Shown in pieces: positions 8,037 to 18,223 of a DNA stretch of 64,000 nt. The DNA is from Pseudomonadales bacterium (GTDB lineage: Bacteria > Pseudomonadota > Gammaproteobacteria > Pseudomonadales > Azotimanducaceae). Made by a program: the position numbers and the translations under genes. The stretch spans positions 62,001-126,000 of the forward strand of contig WTGV01000059.1 of assembly GCA_011525295.1 (NCBI GenBank), given 5' to 3'. Each line of letters starts with the position of its first letter. Positions within the stretch are counted from its first letter, which is position 1. Under the pieces are notes generated by a model. The model searched no databases and was not told where the DNA came from. It saw only the letters and a list, made by a program, of their open reading frames with translations.

Positions 8037-8744
8037 CTAAGTGCGTTCAAGAAACCGCACTAAGGAACGTGCAACTGAAATGCTGTCGACTTCGTGATCC
8101 AACGACGCTAACGCAGGCTCAAAGTTTGGACCGAGATCTCGTTCTCGGTTCAGAATCAAATTTCGAGTAAAGTCTTCACAAAATTCCGGGTGTGCTTGAA
8201 AGGAGATAAAGTGATTCTCAACAACCATTCCGGCGTTTTCACAAAACTCACTTGTAAGTAAGCGTGTTGCTCGAGTCGGTAAACGCTCGACCTGATCCTC
8301 ATGACTACATCGCAAACGGATAGTTGGTGTAGACACATAAGAAAGTACTCCGGATAAGAGTAATCGGTATTCGTGTACTCCCATGCCCCAACCTTGCGGC
8401 GCGTTGACTACCGATCCACCCAAAGCTAATGCGATACATTGGTGCCCAAAACAGATGCCAATTAACTTCCTGCGCTCGAGGTCAAGCATGCGGACAAAAT
8501 CAATTAACCGTTGTATCCAGCGCGTTTCACTGAACGCACAATAACGACTCCCAGTAATTAAATATCCGTCGCACTCATCCAAATTTTCGGGATAGTGATA
8601 TTTACGAGCATCATAGCTGCGGAGTGTTAACTGATCCGGACCTGTGGAGTCGAACAATTGCTGGAACATCCCGTGAGTGTCGCCGAATAACGACCTGAGT
8701 TCGACATCGACGTCGTCTGCTTTGATTATTCCTAATGTAGTCAA
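8037..8744 (-). CDS. Class I glutamine amidotransferase (GMP-synthase-like domain)
   Basis: Stand-alone GATase of 235 residues. Catalytic Cys98 lies in GICFGHQ and the His/Glu pair in QAHPEF (His185, Glu187); DGYLITGS is the oxyanion-strand region. Such single-domain proteins hydrolyse glutamine or gamma-glutamyl compounds and are not GuaA, which carries an ATP-pyrophosphatase domain. It starts at TTG with GAGG 5 bases upstream. It is convergent with the PspC gene and followed upstream by cnoX on the same strand. The substrate is unknown. Confidence 0.85.
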   Translation of the reverse strand: MTTLGIIKADDVDVELRSLFGDTHGMFQQLFDSTGPDQLTLRSYDARKYHYPENLDECDGYLITGSRYCAFSETRWIQRLIDFVRMLDLERRKLIGICFGHQCIALALGGSVVNAPQGWGMGVHEYRLLLSGVLSYVSTPTIRLRCSHEDQVERLPTRATRLLTSEFCENAGMVVENHFISFQAHPEFCEDFTRNLILNRERDLGPNFEPALASLDHEVDSISVARSLVRFLERT

Positions 8745-8862
8745 GCTTTCCTCTTGTTACTAAAGACGTGTATATGGGCGGATGCAGACAATACAAGCAA
8801 TAAAAACTTCTGTTTCTTGAGCAGCGGGAATGGTCGCGGGTGCCGGTCGATGCAGGAATCGA

Positions 8863-9717
8863 TCAGTGCATCAAGCTAAACATCTCCCGACGATAGTTCT
8901 GTGCGATCATTGAGTCGCGCGGCATGAGAGACATCACGCGAATCATTGTCGTGCGCGCAATGTCATCGCGAAATTTGCGATCTCGCTGAAGTATTAAGAG
9001 CAATTTATCCAGTGCTTGTTCGTAGCGAAGATCCATCGCATGATGCAAGGCCACTTCATAGACTGCCTCTAAATCGTCTGGCTTATTTCGCAGTTGATGC
9101 TCAAGCTCATCAAAGGGTCGTATCCCTGCTACTTCTTGAACAAGTTCCATCCGATTCTGAGGACGTTGTCTCTCCGTTCCGTCCTCTGGCATGGAATCAA
9201 GAACGCGTTGTGCGTTCGCGTAATCTCCTTTACAAATCAAGACGTCAGCTTGTTCGGCTAAATACTTTGGATTGTTAGGTTCCTGGTTCAACGAAGCTTC
9301 AATTATCATGAGCGCTTGGTCCCAGTCTCTTGCCGCTAACACGGACTCTAAGCTCTCTTGAAGTCGTTCACCCGTCGACATCGTAAATTGTTCGATCAAC
9401 TGTCGTAAACTGTCTTCTTGTTGTGGTCCTTCTAACTGTCCTGCGATACCGCCGTCAACAATCACGCGTATACTGGGTAGACCCTGAACTTGTAGTTGTT
9501 GTGCCATTCTCGGATCCTTCGCAACGTCCATCAGTGCAAGCGCAAATTTTCCTTGAAATTGTGCTGCAAGCCGTTCCAAAATGTGCTTGGTGTCGACCGA
9601 GGCTTGAATCTGGGTAGCCCAACACAACAACAACACCGGTAGTTCGTGAGAACGGTTTACCACGTCGGACTGAAACGTCTCTGTCAGAGCTTCGAAGATG
9701 TACTCGTTGTTTTCCAT
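8863..9717 (-). CDS. cnoX: Chaperedoxin CnoX (thioredoxin-like plus TPR)
   Basis: Cytoplasmic holdase of the YbbN/CnoX family, 284 residues. Residues 1-115 have the thioredoxin fold (LMDVAKDPRMAQQLQVQG, cis-Pro in GLPSIRV) and residues 115-284 are TPR-like helices. The redox motif is degenerate: WATQIQAS at 33-40 has Ile and Ser where thioredoxin has its two cysteines. E. coli CnoX keeps one Cys at the second position, so this protein cannot form the usual mixed disulfides through that site. Start ATG 9717. Confidence 0.88.
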   Translation of the reverse strand: MENNEYIFEALTETFQSDVVNRSHELPVLLLCWATQIQASVDTKHILERLAAQFQGKFALALMDVAKDPRMAQQLQVQGLPSIRVIVDGGIAGQLEGPQQEDSLRQLIEQFTMSTGERLQESLESVLAARDWDQALMIIEASLNQEPNNPKYLAEQADVLICKGDYANAQRVLDSMPEDGTERQRPQNRMELVQEVAGIRPFDELEHQLRNKPDDLEAVYEVALHHAMDLRYEQALDKLLLILQRDRKFRDDIARTTMIRVMSLMPRDSMIAQNYRREMFSLMH

Positions 9718-9989
9718 GAAATTAAGAAATTTTCGTTGCGGAAAATTGTATCAATCCATAATCTTGGCGATTCTATCGTGTTTTACCACACACGAACAAT
9801 CGGTTGGATGTTTTGCATTAGAGCGAGTAAACGAGGCGACGGAAGGGTATACTGTATTCGTTCAAAAACAAGCTTGGAACGATTCGTGCATGAATGCAAC
9901 AACCGAGCGTCAAACACGGATTTCATCTAGGTCGCGAGGTATGTGGTTCACTCCAGCTTTTCTAAACAGTTTTCTTGTCCATTGAGCAA

Positions 9990-10934
9990 ATGCGATTCCT
10001 CTTTGCCGTAGGTATTTTCTTGTTGATCGTGGCAGTGGGAGTCGGATTGGGCTTTAGTGCCTGGGGTATTATTCCCGCGATCTTTGTCGCGTCATCGTTC
10101 CTCACATTTTCACCACACGACCGCGCTCGCACTCGTGCACGGTCTGGATATTTCGGAGGCTTTAGTTCGAACCCGGGGCGGTTTGGCACGCACCGTGAAT
10201 CTGGTAGTGTCAGCATCACGGAAACCGGCTTTAAAACATTCTTTCAATTAGCAGGGCACATATCCAAGGCCGACGGTCGGGTCTCCAAACTGGAAATTCG
10301 TCAGACGAATAACTTTATGGACCGCTTGTCGCTCAGTAGCGATCAGCGTCGCGTTGCCATCGACGGGTTCAATGAAGGTAAGAGTTCGTCCTTCGACCTT
10401 AAACGTTGCCTCGAGAAACTGCGCGCATCGTCGGGAATGGGCTCGTTAGCCCGAGAACTGCTGTTCGAAGCTATGGTTAACCTCGCCGCGATCGACGGCG
10501 TCAGTAGTACGAAACAATCACTCCTGCTAGCATACGCTGACGCACTCGGTATCAACTCACAGACCGCACAGAACTATATTGCGCGACACCATCAAAGTTA
10601 TTGGCAACAATATTCGAGCTATGAGTCACATCGTGAACATTTCCAACAACGAAGGCAGTATTCTAGAAGTGATTCTTACGACAGAACCAGCAGCAATCGA
10701 CAAACCTCTACGCAAAATGGAGAGCTCAAAGCTGCATATGAGACATTGGGGGTGTCGTCGAACGATTCTGATAAATCAGTGAAACGCGCATATCAACGCA
10801 AGATTGCGGAAACTCATCCTGATAAATTTGAGGGTAGAGACTTACCAGCTTTTTTGATTGAAGCGGCAACAGCAAAAGCGAGCGAGATCAATGAGGCGTG
10901 GGATCTCATAAAGAAGTCGCGCCGCATGTCGTAA
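9990..10934 (+). CDS. djlA: DnaJ-like membrane co-chaperone DjlA
   Basis: Three-part layout of DjlA: one N-terminal membrane span (FLFAVGIFLLIVAVGVGLGF), a TerB-like helical domain (about residues 75-205, SKADGRVSKLEI and AAIDGVSS), a Gln/Ser/Arg-rich linker, and a C-terminal J domain with the HPD motif in AETHPDKF that stimulates DnaK. I prefer ATG 9990 (314 residues), since it puts the membrane span at the very N-terminus. A TTG at 9975 would add five residues. A tRNA-Ser gene on the other strand begins 23 bases downstream. Confidence 0.9.
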   Translation: MRFLFAVGIFLLIVAVGVGLGFSAWGIIPAIFVASSFLTFSPHDRARTRARSGYFGGFSSNPGRFGTHRESGSVSITETGFKTFFQLAGHISKADGRVSKLEIRQTNNFMDRLSLSSDQRRVAIDGFNEGKSSSFDLKRCLEKLRASSGMGSLARELLFEAMVNLAAIDGVSSTKQSLLLAYADALGINSQTAQNYIARHHQSYWQQYSSYESHREHFQQRRQYSRSDSYDRTSSNRQTSTQNGELKAAYETLGVSSNDSDKSVKRAYQRKIAETHPDKFEGRDLPAFLIEAATAKASEINEAWDLIKKSRRMS

Positions 10935-10957
10935 GTCGGTGTACTTGTCCCAAATTT

Positions 10958-11047
10958 TGGCGGAGAGGCAGGGATTCGAACCCTGGGTGCCCAAAGGACA
11001 CACCTGATTTCGAGTCAGGCCCATTCGACCAACTCTGGCACCTCTCC
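10958..11047 (-). tRNA. tRNA-Ser (anticodon CGA)
   Basis: 90-base class II tRNA. The acceptor arms GGAGAGG and CCTCTCC pair perfectly, followed by G and an encoded CCA. The anticodon stem is CCTGA/TCAGG with loop CTCGAAA, giving CGA (reads UCG). A long variable arm and the GGTTCGAATCC T-arm are present. Confidence 0.95.
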
Positions 11048-11325
11048 AGGGGTAGTAAATTTTATGCCTCAGTTGTGCAGCGGTTTCACCTCTTCGGAAA
11101 ACATACGCAACTCGAACTCGAACAGTTCGATCTATTACTAGATAAACTGAATCAGCAGAATTCCTTCAGTTCCTACGAAGGTGCAGAAACAAATATTCTG
11201 AACAACCATCGGTCAAACAATTTCTTGATCTAGTACAAACCCAATCTAACTGTTGTGCTCAAACTCATTACGATAACGAACGCATCACAGCGTCCGCGGG
11301 GATCGATAATCAATATCAAGTCTAG

Positions 11326-12078
11326 TCAACCCACTAGGATCCAATCCGTACCATCCGTTTGCGTAGCAATCCATACGTCCATAGACTGACGAAATTTGTG
11401 GAAACATTTGCTGACGATCTCTGGATGATTGTTCTCCTGGCTCAAGTGCCCGAGAACTAAGGATTGCATATCAGAGTGGTGTACTAAACTCACAAACTCT
11501 GCAGTCTGATCGTTCGATAAGTGTCCTTGATCACCTGCGATTCGAACTTTTAGTGAGTATTGATAAGGTCCATTCCACAACATGTCCAAATCATGATTGG
11601 CTTCAACGAACAGTGAGTCACAGTGCCGATAGTGTTCCACGACGGGTTGCGTAAGGGAACCAATGTCCGACAGGATTCCAAGCCTTCGATGAGCGTGTTC
11701 AATGACGAATTGAGAAGGTTCTCGAGCATCGTGCGGGACTGCAACGGGATGAACGACGAAATCACCAACATTCACAGGGTGTCCGCACTGAATTTCCTCG
11801 AATCTACAGCTCTTAATATCAACCTTGGACAAGGTTCCATTGGTCCCATAGACACAAACACCGTACTTTCGCGCGAAAGGACCAACACCACGGCGATGAT
11901 CCCCGTGTTCATGAGTAATAAAAATTGCTGCTACCGTAGCAGGATCAACGCCTTTGTCAACGAGCCGGTTTTCAGTCTCGCGACAGCCGAAACCACAATC
12001 GACTAAGATTGTCGTTTGTGGTGAGACAATGACAGTGCAGTTACCCTTACTGCCGCTTCCGAGCGAAGCATATTTCAC
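11326..12078 (-). CDS. Metallo-beta-lactamase-fold hydrolase (YycJ/WalJ-like)
   Basis: Cytoplasmic MBL-fold protein of 250 residues. It begins with the GSGSKGNCTVI strand typical of YycJ-like proteins and carries the zinc motif HEHGDH (about residues 56-61), an Asp in LGILSDIG, and a final His in LGHLSQENN. Members are predicted nucleases or phosphodiesterases; the Gram-positive WalJ acts near the replication/cell-wall interface, which may not carry over. It starts at GTG with GAGG 4 bases upstream. It lies 49 bases downstream of bamC on the same strand. Confidence 0.87.
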   Translation of the reverse strand: MKYASLGSGSKGNCTVIVSPQTTILVDCGFGCRETENRLVDKGVDPATVAAIFITHEHGDHRRGVGPFARKYGVCVYGTNGTLSKVDIKSCRFEEIQCGHPVNVGDFVVHPVAVPHDAREPSQFVIEHAHRRLGILSDIGSLTQPVVEHYRHCDSLFVEANHDLDMLWNGPYQYSLKVRIAGDQGHLSNDQTAEFVSLVHHSDMQSLVLGHLSQENNHPEIVSKCFHKFRQSMDVWIATQTDGTDWILVG

Positions 12079-12127
12079 GCCTCGATCCTAGTCAGCACCA
12101 TATTGAATCAGTCGAATATTTGCAATG

Positions 12128-13258
12128 CTAGATTAGATGTTCTCGCAGAATAAGTAATAGTTCCCTAGCGAACTCAACAGGTAAAGAATCCTCTGATTCA
12201 ACATTTGTAAGCCTAATCGTATACTTATCTTCAACGTCTTCTGACGCTTCCATTAGAATCCGAACTGTACTTGGATATTTATTAGTTCCCTCGTTCCCTA
12301 AACGGATTAGGCGACGAAAGAAACTTTTCTCCTTTCTCCGTAAAACGTTCTCTGACACTTCGACTTCAAAATAACTTTCTGCGGATTCCTGAGAAAGAAT
12401 ATCGATCTCTGCATTATTCAGTGCTTTCTGAATTGTCGCCCACGCTCTAGTGAAGTCTACATGAAATATTAGTGCAGGGAATCCTTCTTCGTCTTCAACT
12501 ACTTCCACTTTCGGTTTCAATGAGATGTTCGCGGCTTCGATTGAAACTGTAGGCGCAACATAACCTGACGCGTCATATTTCGCGAGACTGTTAAGTAACG
12601 CTCGTTCGATATCGATAGACACCGATCTTTCCGGCCATTCAATGCTCGTTACCACCTCGTCAGAAGAATCGTTCACATAACGAAGGTGTACTTCTGTCGA
12701 TCCTCTGCGAAATCCATTCTCAAGTTGAACTGCAATCCAGTCGGTGCCACCACTGATTTCGACATCCAGTTTACCTTGATCGATGAGTGCACGAGGTGAA
12801 TCAGCTTCCGCGTCCTCAAATGTGATAGGCTCAGAAAACAAAGATCCGTTACGTCGATCTTCTTGACGAATCTCGATTCCAGCATCTTGAATCCATTGCT
12901 TCATCACTGGCCATACTGTCTCAGGCGCGCGTTGTACTACCACCCAACTTCGATTTGGCCCAAGATTTTGAATGCTCACGAGTTCTAGATCCGAGTCACC
13001 AACGATCGGCCTCGGGCGAGGTACTTCGTTACCAAAAAATGGTGCTAACGGCCGATCTTCGATTTCGGGTACAACCCACAGGTCTTCTACCTCAATCGCG
13101 TCCATATGGGATGGAATGACCAGTTCCGGTGTAGTGTGAATTTCCGTGTAGTCGGACGCTCTATCAACATCAATGTGTTCCCGATCATAGGAACTACAAC
13201 CGTTCCATACAAATCCACCAAGACAAAGAAGGACAACAGATATTGTTGAGTGTCTCAT
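12128..13258 (-). CDS. bamC: Outer-membrane assembly lipoprotein BamC
   Basis: Accessory lipoprotein of the BAM complex that inserts beta-barrels in the outer membrane. Residues 1-20 form a lipoprotein signal ending in WNGC, an atypical lipobox with Trp at -3 and Asn at -2. The unstructured N-terminal segment that contacts BamD follows (about 22-95), then two helix-grip domains (about 100-215 and 255-375). It overlaps dapA as ATGA, the usual dapA-bamC order of gammaproteobacteria. Length (376) is slightly above E. coli BamC (344). Confidence 0.9.
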   Translation of the reverse strand: MRHSTISVVLLCLGGFVWNGCSSYDREHIDVDRASDYTEIHTTPELVIPSHMDAIEVEDLWVVPEIEDRPLAPFFGNEVPRPRPIVGDSDLELVSIQNLGPNRSWVVVQRAPETVWPVMKQWIQDAGIEIRQEDRRNGSLFSEPITFEDAEADSPRALIDQGKLDVEISGGTDWIAVQLENGFRRGSTEVHLRYVNDSSDEVVTSIEWPERSVSIDIERALLNSLAKYDASGYVAPTVSIEAANISLKPKVEVVEDEEGFPALIFHVDFTRAWATIQKALNNAEIDILSQESAESYFEVEVSENVLRRKEKSFFRRLIRLGNEGTNKYPSTVRILMEASEDVEDKYTIRLTNVESEDSLPVEFARELLLILREHLI

Positions 13259-14148
13259 AACGCTTTAAACTTTACTAACTGGTTTCGGATTGAGGCATGA
13301 TGTTCTTCAGCTAGCGGAACCAATGGTAGCCTCAAGCCTGTTGGAATTAGGTTCATTGCATGCAACGCCCACTTTGTGGGTATGGGATTAGTTTGTAGAA
13401 ACAAAACTTCGTGCAGTGGTTGTAGTAACTGGTCCAATTCATTCGCCTCGGCGTTGTTCCCCGATAGGTAGCTTTGGCAGAATTTGGACATCAAATTCGG
13501 CACAACGTTCGCGGTGACAGAAATTGTACCGACCGCCCCGTATTGCATCATGGTCAATGTTTGGGCGTCTTCTCCCGACAAGACTAAGAATTTCGGATCA
13601 ACTCCTTGTTTAATTTCCAAGACTCTCTCCGGCGTACCACATGCCTCTTTTATTCCGATGATGCGTTCATGTTGGGCTAGTCTTGCAACCGTTGGAGCGA
13701 GCATATCACAAGCCGTCCTTGCGGGTACGTTATATAAGACTATCGGCGAGTCTACTTGGTCTGCGATGGTCCAATAGTGTCGATAGAGACCCTCTTGGGG
13801 TGGTTTGTTGTAATATGGAGTAACAATCAAGCAACCGTCCGCCCCTGCGGCTCGACCCGCATGTGTGAGTGCTAGTGCCTGTTGTGTCGAATTCGCACCC
13901 GTACCCGCGATCACAGGAATACGACCATCTACTCGATTCACAACCGCCGCAATGACTGCAGTTTGCTCCGTCGCGGTCAGAGTGGCGGACTCCCCTGTCG
14001 TCCCAACCGATACGATTCCGTGCGTACCCTCTTCGATATGCCAGTCTATTAAGGCATCCAAACTCTTCCAATCGACCGCTCCGCTCTCGTCCATGGGCGT
14101 GACTAAAGCGACGATACTACCCCTTAGTAATCCGTTATCTCTATTCAA
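13255..14148 (-). CDS. dapA: 4-hydroxy-tetrahydrodipicolinate synthase
   Basis: Condenses pyruvate with aspartate semialdehyde, the first committed step of lysine and diaminopimelate synthesis. Typical TIM-barrel motifs are present: GTTGESATL, the YYNKPPQEG loop, LYNVPARTACD (catalytic Tyr) and the Schiff-base Lys in GIKEACG. The 297 residues match the family. It starts at TTG; the next ATG lies inside the first strand and would remove conserved residues. It is translationally coupled to bamC. Confidence 0.95.
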   Translation of the reverse strand: MNRDNGLLRGSIVALVTPMDESGAVDWKSLDALIDWHIEEGTHGIVSVGTTGESATLTATEQTAVIAAVVNRVDGRIPVIAGTGANSTQQALALTHAGRAAGADGCLIVTPYYNKPPQEGLYRHYWTIADQVDSPIVLYNVPARTACDMLAPTVARLAQHERIIGIKEACGTPERVLEIKQGVDPKFLVLSGEDAQTLTMMQYGAVGTISVTANVVPNLMSKFCQSYLSGNNAEANELDQLLQPLHEVLFLQTNPIPTKWALHAMNLIPTGLRLPLVPLAEEHHASIRNQLVKFKAL

Positions 14149-14196
14149 TTTCTACAGTCCCTGTTCGAGCTGGCGCACAAAATGTCCATTACGCGT

Positions 14197-15270
14197 TTAC
14201 GGCGACGCTATCAATGGTTCTTCTCGTGGCCACGCTTCCGCGACTGCTTTGATGAAAATAGCTAAAGGTATCGCAAAGAACAAACCCCACACCCCGCCTA
14301 ATCCACCAAACACTAGAACTGATGCCACGATCGCTAGAGGATGAAGCTTAACCACCTCAGCAAATAGTACGGGTACGAGTAAGTTCCCATCGAGAGCTTG
14401 TATCACAGCGTAAGCCAAAATAATCCACAGGAACTCAGCACTCAACCCAAACTGCATAAGGGCGACAACTATAACGGGTATAGTCACAACCGCAGCGCCG
14501 ATGATCGGAAATATTACCGACAAACCAACAAGTAGCGCGAGTAAGGCGGCATACTTTAGACCAAGAAGTATGAAGGCAACGTACGTAACCGTTCCCACGA
14601 TCAATATCTCTAGGAACTTACCGCGAATATAACTACCTAATTGCATGGCTACGTCTTGTCCTATGCGATCGATAATGGGTCGTTTCTTTGGTAAGAAACG
14701 CGCGAAATATTGCTTGAGAGTCTCACGGTCTTTCAGAAAGAAAAACATAGCAATGGGTACAAGTAACAAAAAGACTACTGTCGCGATCAAATTAGGTAGT
14801 TGTTTAACGAACCAAGTTAAGCTAGCTTTACCAGAATCTCTCAGTGTAGTACGAAATTCAGCAAGGACTTCGTCGACTAGTGCGGTCGATAACAGGGCAG
14901 GATAGTCATCGCTAAAGTCATACAGCGCTCCTTCGATTGCATCTGCTAGTTCGGGCAATTGTTCGAGCACTTCTTGAAGTTGGGTCCATACTACCGGAAG
15001 AATTACCAGCACTAAGGCAAACAATCCTCCGACGAACAATAGCATCGCGATGATCACTGCTAACAAATGGGGTATTCTCCATTTCACTAGGCGATCTACG
15101 ATGCCTTGCAAGACGTATGCAAACACAAACCCGATTAATACCGGTGCGAGATATCGTCCGATGGTGAGCAGCAACAGTAGAAATACCAATGCTGCGACGA
15201 GCAGATAGATGGTTTCGGTATTTGAGAAGTACCGGTTAATCCATTGTTTAACAACCTCTACAAATTGCAT
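14197..15270 (-). CDS. AI-2E family transporter (PerM-like permease)
   Basis: Polytopic inner-membrane protein of 357 residues with about eight hydrophobic segments and a long soluble stretch between segments 3 and 4 (about residues 105-155). The motif IPIIGA-like FPIIGAAVVTIPV and the pattern DGNLLVPVLFAEVVKLHPLAIVASVLVFGG are diagnostic of the AI-2E/PerM family. Substrates vary; the AI-2 role applies only to TqsA, so function is open. It starts 6 bases after the TusA-like gene, so the two are cotranscribed. Confidence 0.9.
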   Translation of the reverse strand: MQFVEVVKQWINRYFSNTETIYLLVAALVFLLLLLTIGRYLAPVLIGFVFAYVLQGIVDRLVKWRIPHLLAVIIAMLLFVGGLFALVLVILPVVWTQLQEVLEQLPELADAIEGALYDFSDDYPALLSTALVDEVLAEFRTTLRDSGKASLTWFVKQLPNLIATVVFLLLVPIAMFFFLKDRETLKQYFARFLPKKRPIIDRIGQDVAMQLGSYIRGKFLEILIVGTVTYVAFILLGLKYAALLALLVGLSVIFPIIGAAVVTIPVIVVALMQFGLSAEFLWIILAYAVIQALDGNLLVPVLFAEVVKLHPLAIVASVLVFGGLGGVWGLFFAIPLAIFIKAVAEAWPREEPLIASP

Positions 15271-15276
15271 GTTTGA

Positions 15277-15516
15277 TCAGACGGCATTCTTCTGCAACAG
15301 GTATGAAAATACCCCATCCGCTTCAGTTGATTCTAACAGCGTGTGGCGACTGTGTAATGAAAACACTTGAAAATCCTGCTCGGAACCCGGATCGGTCGCA
15401 TAAACCCGTAGAAGACCACCGGGTGGGATGTCTTTGAGTGCTTTTTTTGTTTTTAGTAAAGGCATAGGACATTGAAGTCCCTTGACATCCAGAACAACGA
15501 CCACGTCTTTTTCCAT
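15277..15516 (-). CDS. TusA-like sulfur carrier protein
   Basis: A 79-residue protein with the SirA/TusA fold and the persulfide-bearing Cys in LQCPMPLLKTKKAL (about residue 16). TusA-family proteins relay sulfur to tRNA thiolation or other sulfur chemistry. A TusA-like gene next to an AI-2E/PerM permease gene is a recurrent proteobacterial arrangement, seen here with only 6 bases between the two. It could be TusA itself or a paralogue. Confidence 0.88.
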   Translation of the reverse strand: MEKDVVVVLDVKGLQCPMPLLKTKKALKDIPPGGLLRVYATDPGSEQDFQVFSLHSRHTLLESTEADGVFSYLLQKNAV

Positions 15517-15651
15517 GATCAGCTACCGTTGGTACCTCCAAAAAAACTAGCCCTGCGATGGGGCTTGGTATGCACCTACAATAGAATATAGAATTATTGA
15601 AAGTGTGCAACTATCGCGTTGCAAAAACATCTAAAGTATAAAGCCAGACGC

Positions 15652-17091
15652 ATGAGTACTCAGGAAAGTTTCATAATTAGAGTCGCAAAGGGACTTCTCG
15701 TAACACTCGTTCTCTCATCTGTTGTGAGCGCAGATGATACCCTCTTACCGGATCTTGGCGACCGAGAATCCGCAGCTCTCTCACCCTATGAAGAGGAGAG
15801 TTTAGGGAGAGCGTTTCTGATGCAAATCCACCGCAACGTCCCTACTGTGGACGATCCCATTCTCAAGTATTTCGTGCGAAAGAACCTTTATGAACTAGCA
15901 GAACACTCTGACCTTCGTGTAGCAAATCTGACGCCGATTGTCGTAGACTCGGAAGATCTCAACGCATTCGCGGCACCTGGTGGCATCATCGGGGTAAACT
16001 TAGGTTTACTAATCTTTGCACACGACATTCACGAGTATTCCTCCGTTGTCGCTCACGAACTAGCACATTTGAGTCAAAGGCACTTTGCTCGTCGCATAGA
16101 TCAGGCGCGCCAGTTGGAAGTATCACAGCTATTAGGTTATTTAACTTCAGCGGTCATCTTTGCTGCCGGTGGAACTGATCCAGCACTTGCTGCAATGGCA
16201 GTCAGTAGTTCGTTGAACCAAAATCTCGTTTTCAAATATAGTAGAACTCAAGAACACGAAGCGGATCGGATCGGTTTAAATGCTTTAACAGATGCTGGAT
16301 TTGATCCCATGGGGGCCGTGCGCATGTTCGAACGCATGAAGGAACAATTCAGATTTGATTCCACTCCAGAATCTTTTTTACGGACCCATCCACTCACCGA
16401 CGAACGCATAGCCGACTTGCGAAACCAAGCACAGTCCACGGACGGAAATGACTTCGAAAAGTCTTTGGAATACCAATTGATGCGAGTTCGTGTAATGCAC
16501 CGTTTTTTTGACACGGCTGGTGCAGCGATGGCGCACGCAGAGTCGTTAGACGGTGAAGCTCTTCACGAGAAGTACGATCTCGCACTTGCTCTCGTTCGAA
16601 ATAACCAAGAAATACGGGCTGTCGAACTGATGGAAGAAGTGTACGACGCTGATCCGAATAGCATCGTTGTGATTACTTGTTTTGCCGATTTGCTGATTAA
16701 AGCTAACGAGGGCGAGCGCGCTCTCAAACTCGTTGACGCGGCTCTAGCCAACACCCCAAATAACGAACCGTTGTCGTTGCTAAAAGCGCATGCACTACGT
16801 TCCTTGGAACGGTATGAAGACGCTACGAATGTCGTCAAACGTGTCGTACGCCAATCGAGTAATGATCCTGATCTGTGGTTAGAACTGGAAGCTATAGCTG
16901 GGTTGGCGCAGAATATTTTCGAAGTTCATCGCGCCCGCGCCGAGGTGTATGCGTTACGTGGTCGATTTCCTGACGCGATCGAAAATCTTCAATTTGCGAA
17001 AAAGCTTATTGAAGGTACGAGTTCTATTCTTGAAGCAAGCTTGAACCAACGAATTCAGGAATTACGAGAAGCCGCAGCGCTGAATTCCTGA
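15652..17091 (+). CDS. bepA: Periplasmic M48 metalloprotease/chaperone BepA
   Basis: Maintains outer-membrane beta-barrel assembly, helping LptD and degrading misfolded barrels. A signal peptide covers about residues 1-27 (ending VVSADD). The M48 zinc motif HELAH follows in VVAHELAHLSQRHF, with the third ligand in HEADRIG. TPR repeats fill the C-terminal half. I prefer ATG 15652 (479 residues); TTG 15619 would add a poorly placed 11-residue extension. Its client LptD and partner BamC are in the same window. Confidence 0.9.
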   Translation: MSTQESFIIRVAKGLLVTLVLSSVVSADDTLLPDLGDRESAALSPYEEESLGRAFLMQIHRNVPTVDDPILKYFVRKNLYELAEHSDLRVANLTPIVVDSEDLNAFAAPGGIIGVNLGLLIFAHDIHEYSSVVAHELAHLSQRHFARRIDQARQLEVSQLLGYLTSAVIFAAGGTDPALAAMAVSSSLNQNLVFKYSRTQEHEADRIGLNALTDAGFDPMGAVRMFERMKEQFRFDSTPESFLRTHPLTDERIADLRNQAQSTDGNDFEKSLEYQLMRVRVMHRFFDTAGAAMAHAESLDGEALHEKYDLALALVRNNQEIRAVELMEEVYDADPNSIVVITCFADLLIKANEGERALKLVDAALANTPNNEPLSLLKAHALRSLERYEDATNVVKRVVRQSSNDPDLWLELEAIAGLAQNIFEVHRARAEVYALRGRFPDAIENLQFAKKLIEGTSSILEASLNQRIQELREAAALNS

Positions 17092-17105
17092 TTACCGAAA
17101 CTCCT

Positions 17106-18137
17106 TTACCGGGGGAAGTCTAACATTCGTTGCAACGGGATCATAGCACGTGCTCCCATCTCTGGATCTACATGAATTTCGTTGTCGAAATGTTCTAAGC
17201 TGTGCTTTAGTGTCTTGAGCTCGTTCATAGCCATCCAAGGACAATGTGCACAGCTCTTACAGGTAGCGCCATCCCCAGCAGTCGGGGCTTCAATAAAACG
17301 CTTTTGAGGTTCGGCGCGGCGTAATTGGTGAAACAGACCACGATCAGTCGCGACGATAAAGACATTCTGCGGAAGCTCTGAAGCAGCTTTCAATATTTGA
17401 CTCGTAGAACCAACGACATCCGCTAATTCGATCACCGACGATGGAGATTCGGGATGTACCAAGATTCCCGCATCTGGATAGACCTTTTTCATATCCAACA
17501 GCGCTTGATGCTTGAACTCTTCATGTACCACACAAGCACCCGACCAAAGCAACATGTCCGCTTTAGTTTTTTGTTGGATGTAATGTCCAAGGTGTTTGTC
17601 TGGAGCCCACAAGATTTTTTCGCCTTGAGTCTTCAGATGCTCGACAATTTTGTGACCAACACTAGACGTAACAACCCAATCTGATAAAGCTTTTACGGCT
17701 ACAGATGTGTTGGCGTACACGACGACTGTGCGGTCGGAGTGTTCTTCACAAAAAGCTCTAAATTCATCTGGGGGACAACCTAAATCGAGGGAACACTCAG
17801 CTTTAAGAGTAGGCATCAAGACTGTTTTCTCAGGTGACAACACCTTCGCAGTCTCACCCATGAATCGAACCCCAGACACCACAAGTACCGGAGCAGGATG
17901 ATCACGACCAAATCTTGCCATCTCCAACGAGTCCGAGACGCACCCTCCAGTTTCATGAGCTATATCTTGAACATCACCGTCGACATAGTAGTGTGCGACG
18001 AGAACAGCATTGCGCTTGTTTAACAATTCCGTTATCTCGTGCTTCAACCGTACGACTTGGTCTTTGGACAAGTCTTCTGGTTTGAAATTTGGAACGTCCT
18101 CTAAAGCGAGCGTGTAGTCTTTAGCTATTTCCAGCAT
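17106..18137 (-). CDS. nadA: Quinolinate synthase NadA
   Basis: Builds quinolinate from iminoaspartate and dihydroxyacetone phosphate in NAD synthesis, using a [4Fe-4S] cluster. Cluster cysteines are seen in [11 protein letters not shown], in [11 protein letters not shown] and in [10 protein letters not shown]. The [20 protein letters not shown]-terminus and MGETAKVL are also typical. The 343 residues match the family. Start ATG 18137. nadB is not nearby. Confidence 0.96.
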   Translation of the reverse strand: MLEIAKDYTLALEDVPNFKPEDLSKDQVVRLKHEITELLNKRNAVLVAHYYVDGDVQDIAHETGGCVSDSLEMARFGRDHPAPVLVVSGVRFMGETAKVLSPEKTVLMPTLKAECSLDLGCPPDEFRAFCEEHSDRTVVVYANTSVAVKALSDWVVTSSVGHKIVEHLKTQGEKILWAPDKHLGHYIQQKTKADMLLWSGACVVHEEFKHQALLDMKKVYPDAGILVHPESPSSVIELADVVGSTSQILKAASELPQNVFIVATDRGLFHQLRRAEPQKRFIEAPTAGDGATCKSCAHCPWMAMNELKTLKHSLEHFDNEIHVDPEMGARAMIPLQRMLDFPR

Positions 18138-18223
18138 TCGATGTCTCTATGCTCCGCAGACGAACGATTCGGTAGGGTTCATGGCATAAATTTTAATTTT
18201 TAGTCCCTACTGCTATTGAGATT

